Shown here: piece after piece, positions 59,661 to 64,000 of the stretch
Layout: every line of letters starts with the position of its first letter
Numbering within the stretch: position 1 is the stretch's first letter
Assembly (NCBI GenBank): GCA_016200085.1
Contig: JACQFL010000036.1
Location: forward strand, 62,001-126,000
Direction of reading: 5' to 3'
Source of the DNA: Candidatus Rokuibacteriota bacterium
GTDB lineage: Bacteria > Methylomirabilota > Methylomirabilia > Rokubacteriales > CSP1-6
DNA length: 64,000 nt
Translations under genes and position numbers: made by a program
Notes under the pieces: model-generated
What the model saw: only the letters and a program-made list of their open reading frames with translations
What the model was told of the DNA's origin: nothing
Database searches by the model: none

Positions 59661-60896
59661 TCAGAGGGTCCTCTTGAAGAGCCGGCCGCCCTTCATGATG
59701 AGCTTGAGATTGTCGAGCGGCTGGAACACGCGCAGGTTCTTCAAGGGATTGCCCGCGACCACGATCAGGTCGGCGTACTTGCCCGGCTCCACGCTGCCGA
59801 TCTTGTCGGACATCCGGAAGAGCTCGGCGTTGACCTTCGTGGCCGAGAGCAGCACCTCCATCGGCTTCATGACCTCGCCCTTGAGCTCGAACTCCACGGC
59901 GCGCTGGACCATCATGTCGCCGAGCAGGTCGGAGCCCGAGCCGATCTTGCAGCCGGCGCGGTAGGCGTACTCGAGGCCGCGCAGGCTCTGCTGGCGCGCC
60001 AGGTCGATCTTCTGGACCTGGTGATCGCCGATCCCGTAGCGCTTGCCCTCGCGATAGATGGCCTCGTACGTCACCATCGTCGGCACCAGGAACGCGTCCG
60101 CCTCCTTGATGGCCCGGGCGGCCGGCTCGCGGATCAGGTTGCCGTGCTCGATGGAGCGCACGCCGGCGGCGATGGCGTTGCGCACCGCGGTGTCGGAGTA
60201 GGCGTGAGAGAGCACGTACTTGCCGACGGCCTGGGCCTCCTCCACCGCCGCGCGCATCTCGGCGACGGTGAACTGGGTGGTGTCGAGCTCGTCGGACGGC
60301 GACATGGCGCCGCCCGAGGCCATGATCTTGATCTGGTCCACGTCGCGCCGCAGCTGCTCGCGCACGGCTCGGCGGACCTCGGCCTCGCCGTCGGCGATGG
60401 AGCCGATCATCCCCACGCAGCAGTCGAGGGGCGCGATCCACTCCGCCCGCCGGCGCTTGTCGCCGTGGCCGCCCGTCTGCGAGATGTAGTGGCCGGAGAC
60501 GAGCAGGCGCGGTCCGGGGACGTGCCCTTCCTCGAGGACCATGCGGAAGCCGTAGTCGGCGCCGCCGGCGTCGCGCACGGTGGTGAAGCCCTGCATCAGG
60601 CACTCCTCGGCCCGCTGCATGGCGCGCGCGGCGATGTAGGACGGCGGGTAGAACCGGTGCTGGTCGGTGATGTTCTCGGTGACCGCGCAGATGTGCACGT
60701 GGGCGTCGGTGAGCCCGGGCATCAGGGTCGCGCCCTTGAGGTCGAGGGTGGTCACCGGCCCCGACAGGGCGCCGACCTTGCCGTGGGCGACGACCTCCTT
60801 GATCCGCTCGTCCTCGACCACGACGGCCGCGCCCTCCTTCGGCTCGGCGCCCGTGCCGTCGATGAGGAAGGCGTTGGTGAAGACGGTGATGCTCAT
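59661..60896 (-). CDS. Amidohydrolase family protein
   Basis: LMPGLTDAHVHICAV, YVLSHAYSDTAVRNAIAAGVRSIEHGNLI, GSGSDLLGD. Confidence 0.93.
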   Translation of the reverse strand: MSITVFTNAFLIDGTGAEPKEGAAVVVEDERIKEVVAHGKVGALSGPVTTLDLKGATLMPGLTDAHVHICAVTENITDQHRFYPPSYIAARAMQRAEECLMQGFTTVRDAGGADYGFRMVLEEGHVPGPRLLVSGHYISQTGGHGDKRRRAEWIAPLDCCVGMIGSIADGEAEVRRAVREQLRRDVDQIKIMASGGAMSPSDELDTTQFTVAEMRAAVEEAQAVGKYVLSHAYSDTAVRNAIAAGVRSIEHGNLIREPAARAIKEADAFLVPTMVTYEAIYREGKRYGIGDHQVQKIDLARQQSLRGLEYAYRAGCKIGSGSDLLGDMMVQRAVEFELKGEVMKPMEVLLSATKVNAELFRMSDKIGSVEPGKYADLIVVAGNPLKNLRVFQPLDNLKLIMKGGRLFKRTL

Positions 60897-62425
60897 CGGG
60901 CCACGACCCTGGCCTCGTACATCCAGACCTTCTCGTCCGCGCGCGGCGACCACTCGACCTGGCTGGCCACGCCGTAGAGATCGTGCTGCTGCCAGAGGAA
61001 CACCCAGGGGGCCTCGTCGTGCACCATCTTCTGCAGCTCGGCGTAGGCCGCGGCGCGCGCCTTGGCGTCGACCAGGGTGGTGGCCCGCGCGAGCTTGTCC
61101 TCGAGGGCCTTGTTGTTGCCGTAGGACGAGTACGTCTGATCGCCGCGGAAGAGCGGGTCCATGGTGCCCTGACCGTAGAGCGCCGGCCCCCAGCCCAGGA
61201 AGAACAGGTCGCCGGTGTTGCGGTTCTTGATCTTGTCGAGGTGAGTCCCCCACTCGTTCACCACGACGTTGACCTTGATGCCCAGGCGCTGGAGCTGGGC
61301 CGCGATGGCCTGGGAGACGTCCTTGTCGAGCGGGTAGCGGCCGGACGGCGTGTCGAGGGTGAGGGCCAGCTTGGTCGGGTCGACGCCCGCCTCCTTGAAG
61401 AGAGCCTGGGCGCGCGCGGGGTCGTGCTTGTAGCACTCGACCGGCGCGAAGTCGACGTTCGTCGGCGCCATGGGCCCGCACATCCTGGTGGCGCGGCCCT
61501 TGAGGACCTGGGCGATGAGCTCGTCGACGTTGACGGCGTGGTTCATCGCCCGGCGCACGCGGACGTCCTGCATGGGCCCCGGCTTGAGGTTCACCAGCGC
61601 GAGATAGTTGATGCGCGACGAGACCGTCGAGCGCACCTTCGCCCGTCCGCTCTTGTCGATGGCCTCCACCGCCTGCGGCGGCACGTCCTTCATGATGTCG
61701 ATCTCGCCGGAGAGCAGCGCCGCCATGCGGGCGCTGAACTCGGGGATGAAGCGGAACGTCACCCGGCTGGCGTCGGCGGGGCCCTGCCAGTAGTCGGGGT
61801 TGCGCTCCAGCACGAGGCGCTCGTCACGCTTCCACTCGACGAACTTGAACGGACCCGTCCCCACGGGATTCTGCTGGAGCTTCTCGACGCCGCCCGGCTC
61901 CCGCAGGGCCTTGGCGGGCAGGACGAGGAAGTTCGTGAGCGAGGCGTGGTCGAGGAGGCTCGGGTACGGCTTCTCCGTCACGAAGCGCACGGTGGCATCG
62001 TCGACGACCTGCACGGCGGTGACGGGCTTCCAGTAGGACGCGCTCCAGTAGTGGCTCTTCGTCGCCGGGTTGGCCATGTACTCGTACGTCGCCTTGACCG
62101 ACTCCGCCGTGAACGGCTCGCCGTTGTGGAACTTGACGCCACGGCGCAGGGTGAACTCCCAGGTGGTGTCGTTGATCACCTTCCAGCCGGTGGCCAGCAT
62201 CGGCTTGGGCTTGAGGGTCTTCGCGTCGCGGTCGAGCAGGCGATCGTACATGTGCTCGAGCATGTTGTTCGTCGTCCAGTCCACGATCGTCACGCCGATC
62301 AGGGTGCGCGGCTCGGCGCCGAGGCCGACCACGACCTCCTTGGTCCGCGCCCGGTCCTGCGCGGGGGCCGGGACGACGCCGGCGGCGATCAGGAGGATCA
62401 GCGCGAGGGACAATGATCGGCGCAT
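60893..62425 (-). CDS. Oligopeptide ABC transporter substrate-binding protein (family 5)
   Basis: Signal peptide; TWEFTLRRGVKFHNGEPFTAESVKATYEY, VRRAMNHAVNVDELIAQVL. Confidence 0.94.
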   Translation of the reverse strand: MRRSLSLALILLIAAGVVPAPAQDRARTKEVVVGLGAEPRTLIGVTIVDWTTNNMLEHMYDRLLDRDAKTLKPKPMLATGWKVINDTTWEFTLRRGVKFHNGEPFTAESVKATYEYMANPATKSHYWSASYWKPVTAVQVVDDATVRFVTEKPYPSLLDHASLTNFLVLPAKALREPGGVEKLQQNPVGTGPFKFVEWKRDERLVLERNPDYWQGPADASRVTFRFIPEFSARMAALLSGEIDIMKDVPPQAVEAIDKSGRAKVRSTVSSRINYLALVNLKPGPMQDVRVRRAMNHAVNVDELIAQVLKGRATRMCGPMAPTNVDFAPVECYKHDPARAQALFKEAGVDPTKLALTLDTPSGRYPLDKDVSQAIAAQLQRLGIKVNVVVNEWGTHLDKIKNRNTGDLFFLGWGPALYGQGTMDPLFRGDQTYSSYGNNKALEDKLARATTLVDAKARAAAYAELQKMVHDEAPWVFLWQQHDLYGVASQVEWSPRADEKVWMYEARVVAR

Positions 62426-62614
62426 GGCGGCTCCTTTGCTCGAAGCGGTCGATGACGGTGGAACGCGCGTCCCCGGAGGATACACGACCTCCCCGACCAC
62501 CGGGAAGAGCGCCTCCGTCGCCAGCGCGCCCGTGAGCCGGGAACACCGCCCCGGCTTGGCCGGCGGAGCGTCCGGAACGCGGGTCGAAGGAACCGCGGAC
62601 GCGGTGGGGGGCAT

Positions 62615-62643
62615 TCGGGGGGAGCGGCGTTCGCTCCCCCCGA
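62615..62643. terminator. 12-bp perfect hairpin TCGGGGGGAGCG-GCGTT-CGCTCCCCCCGA
   Basis: Palindrome in the gap between the permease and substrate-binding genes. Confidence 0.6.
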
Positions 62644-62650
62644 TCTTCAA

Positions 62651-63457
62651 TCAGACGCGCAGCTTGGGATCGAGGGAGTCGCGGAGCCAGTCGCCGAGCA
62701 GGTTCACGCCCAGCGCCGTGAGCGCGAGCGCGGCGCCCGGGAAGGCGGCGAGCCACCAGGCGACGTACAGGTAGTCGCGGCTCTCGGCGAGCATGTTGCC
62801 CCACGCCGGCGTGGGCGGCTGCACGCCGAAGCCCAGGAAGCTGATGGCGGCCTCGGCCACGATGAACTGCGAGAACTGCAGGCTGGCCACCACGATGATG
62901 GACGGCGCGACGTTGGGCAGGACGTGGCGGAACAGCAGGCGGGCGCGTCCCGCCCCGAGCGCCGCGGCCGCCTGGACGTAGTCGCGCTCCTTCACGGTGA
63001 GGACCTCGCCGCGCACCACGCGAGCATACACGACCCATCCGGCGGCCGAAAGGCTGAGGATGATGTTGCGCAGGCCGAGGCCGACGATGACGTTGATCGT
63101 CATCGCGAGCAGGATGAACGGGAACGACAGCTGCACGTCGGCGATGCGCATCAGCGCCGTCGACGGCCAGCCTTCCACGAAGCCGGCGACGAGGCCGAGG
63201 AGCCCGCCGGCCACCGCGGTGACCGCCACCGTGCAGGTCCCGATGAAGAGCGCCAGGCGCGCCCCGTAGATCACGCGCGCGAGCAGGTCGCGGCCGAGCT
63301 GGTCGGTGCCGAGCGGATGCGCGGCCGAGCCGGGCGGCTTCAGCATGGAGCCGAAGTCGCTCGTCACGGGATCCGCGGGCACGAGCCAGGGCGCGCCGAG
63401 AGCGGCCACGACGACGGCGAGCAGCACGCCCAGGCCGAGCCAGGCCTTGAACGTCAC
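62651..63457 (-). CDS. Oligopeptide ABC transporter permease (DppC-like)
   Basis: HPLGTDQLGRDLLARVIYGARLAL, EAAISFLGFGVQPPTPAWGNML. Confidence 0.94.
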   Translation of the reverse strand: MTFKAWLGLGVLLAVVVAALGAPWLVPADPVTSDFGSMLKPPGSAAHPLGTDQLGRDLLARVIYGARLALFIGTCTVAVTAVAGGLLGLVAGFVEGWPSTALMRIADVQLSFPFILLAMTINVIVGLGLRNIILSLSAAGWVVYARVVRGEVLTVKERDYVQAAAALGAGRARLLFRHVLPNVAPSIIVVASLQFSQFIVAEAAISFLGFGVQPPTPAWGNMLAESRDYLYVAWWLAAFPGAALALTALGVNLLGDWLRDSLDPKLRV

Positions 63458-64000
63458 GCGCGGAGCCTGACCCGGGGGTCGAGCCAGCCGTAGAGGAGGT
63501 CGACGGCGAGGTTGATGAGCGTGTAGGTCGTGGAGATCACGAAGACGGCGGCGAGGACGACGGGAAAGTCGCGGTTGAGCAGCGCCTGTACGGTCAGCCG
63601 GCCGAGCCCGGGCCAGGCGAAGACCGTCTCGGTGATCACGGCGCCGCCCAGGAGCTGGCCGATCTCGAGCCCGGCCAGGGTCACGATGGGCACCGCGGAG
63701 TTGCGCAGCGTGTGCTTGGCGATCACGCGGGTCTCGGCGAGGCCCTTGGCGCGCGCGGTGAGGACGTAGTCCTCGCCGAGCGACTCCAGCACCGCCGAGC
63801 GCGTCAGGCGCGCCACGCGGGCGGCGAAGAAGGCGGCGAGCACGATGGAGGGCATGACGAGGTGCGCGAGCCCGCCGCGGCCGCCCGTGGGCAGCCAGCG
63901 GAGCTGCACCGAGAAGAGGTAGATCAGCATGAGGCCGAGCCAGAAGCCGGGCACGGCCTGGCCGAGGACCGTGGCCACCGTGGCGGCGTGATCGACGGCC
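63454..64000 (-). CDS. Oligopeptide ABC transporter permease (DppB-like), truncated by window end
   Basis: PALVLAAF-type, DYVLTARAKGLAETRVIAKHTLRNSAVPIVTLAGLEIGQLLGGAVITETVFAWPGLG. Confidence 0.93.
   Translation of the reverse strand, partial: AVDHAATVATVLGQAVPGFWLGLMLIYLFSVQLRWLPTGGRGGLAHLVMPSIVLAAFFAARVARLTRSAVLESLGEDYVLTARAKGLAETRVIAKHTLRNSAVPIVTLAGLEIGQLLGGAVITETVFAWPGLGRLTVQALLNRDFPVVLAAVFVISTTYTLINLAVDLLYGWLDPRVRLRA

Overview
This is a very GC-rich bacterial chromosomal window, about 64 kb, densely packed with genes on both strands and with many 1-4 bp ATGA/GTGA gene overlaps. The gene content (many CaiB CoA-transferases, acyl-CoA dehydrogenases, MaoC/HpcH enzymes, an oligopeptide ABC transporter and Rieske oxygenase) suggests a soil-type heterotroph. 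A Rokubacteria/Methylomirabilota-like lineage is my guess and is not proven. I saw no tRNA, rRNA, CRISPR, phage or IS element. Main observations: (1) A rhodanese-MoeB gene on the minus strand has an in-frame TGA exactly where the conserved adenylyltransferase cysteine should be. It is followed at the expected distance by a perfect 7-bp hairpin, so it is a strong selenoprotein candidate. (2) Two giant paralogous regulators (about 1,350 aa; sigma54-type AAA+, Fis HTH, degenerate cyclase-like domain, STAND ATPase, repeats) flank a compact operon of metalloprotease, ATP-grasp and two micro-ORFs. Near-identical -24/-12 (sigma54) promoter sequences sit next to them, in front of small membrane-protein genes. 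(3) There is a candidate structured ncRNA with its own promoter and terminator (about 30401-30637). (4) Many genes have a -10-like hexamer 8-11 nt before the start codon, including back-to-back overlapping -10s, which suggests leaderless and bidirectional transcription. (5) Three long intergenic inverted repeats are each about 156 bp. (6) Several family members have visibly degraded catalytic motifs (HtrA-like, ABC ATPase, K+ channel filter). All calls come from reading the sequence and supplied ORFs. No database search was run.
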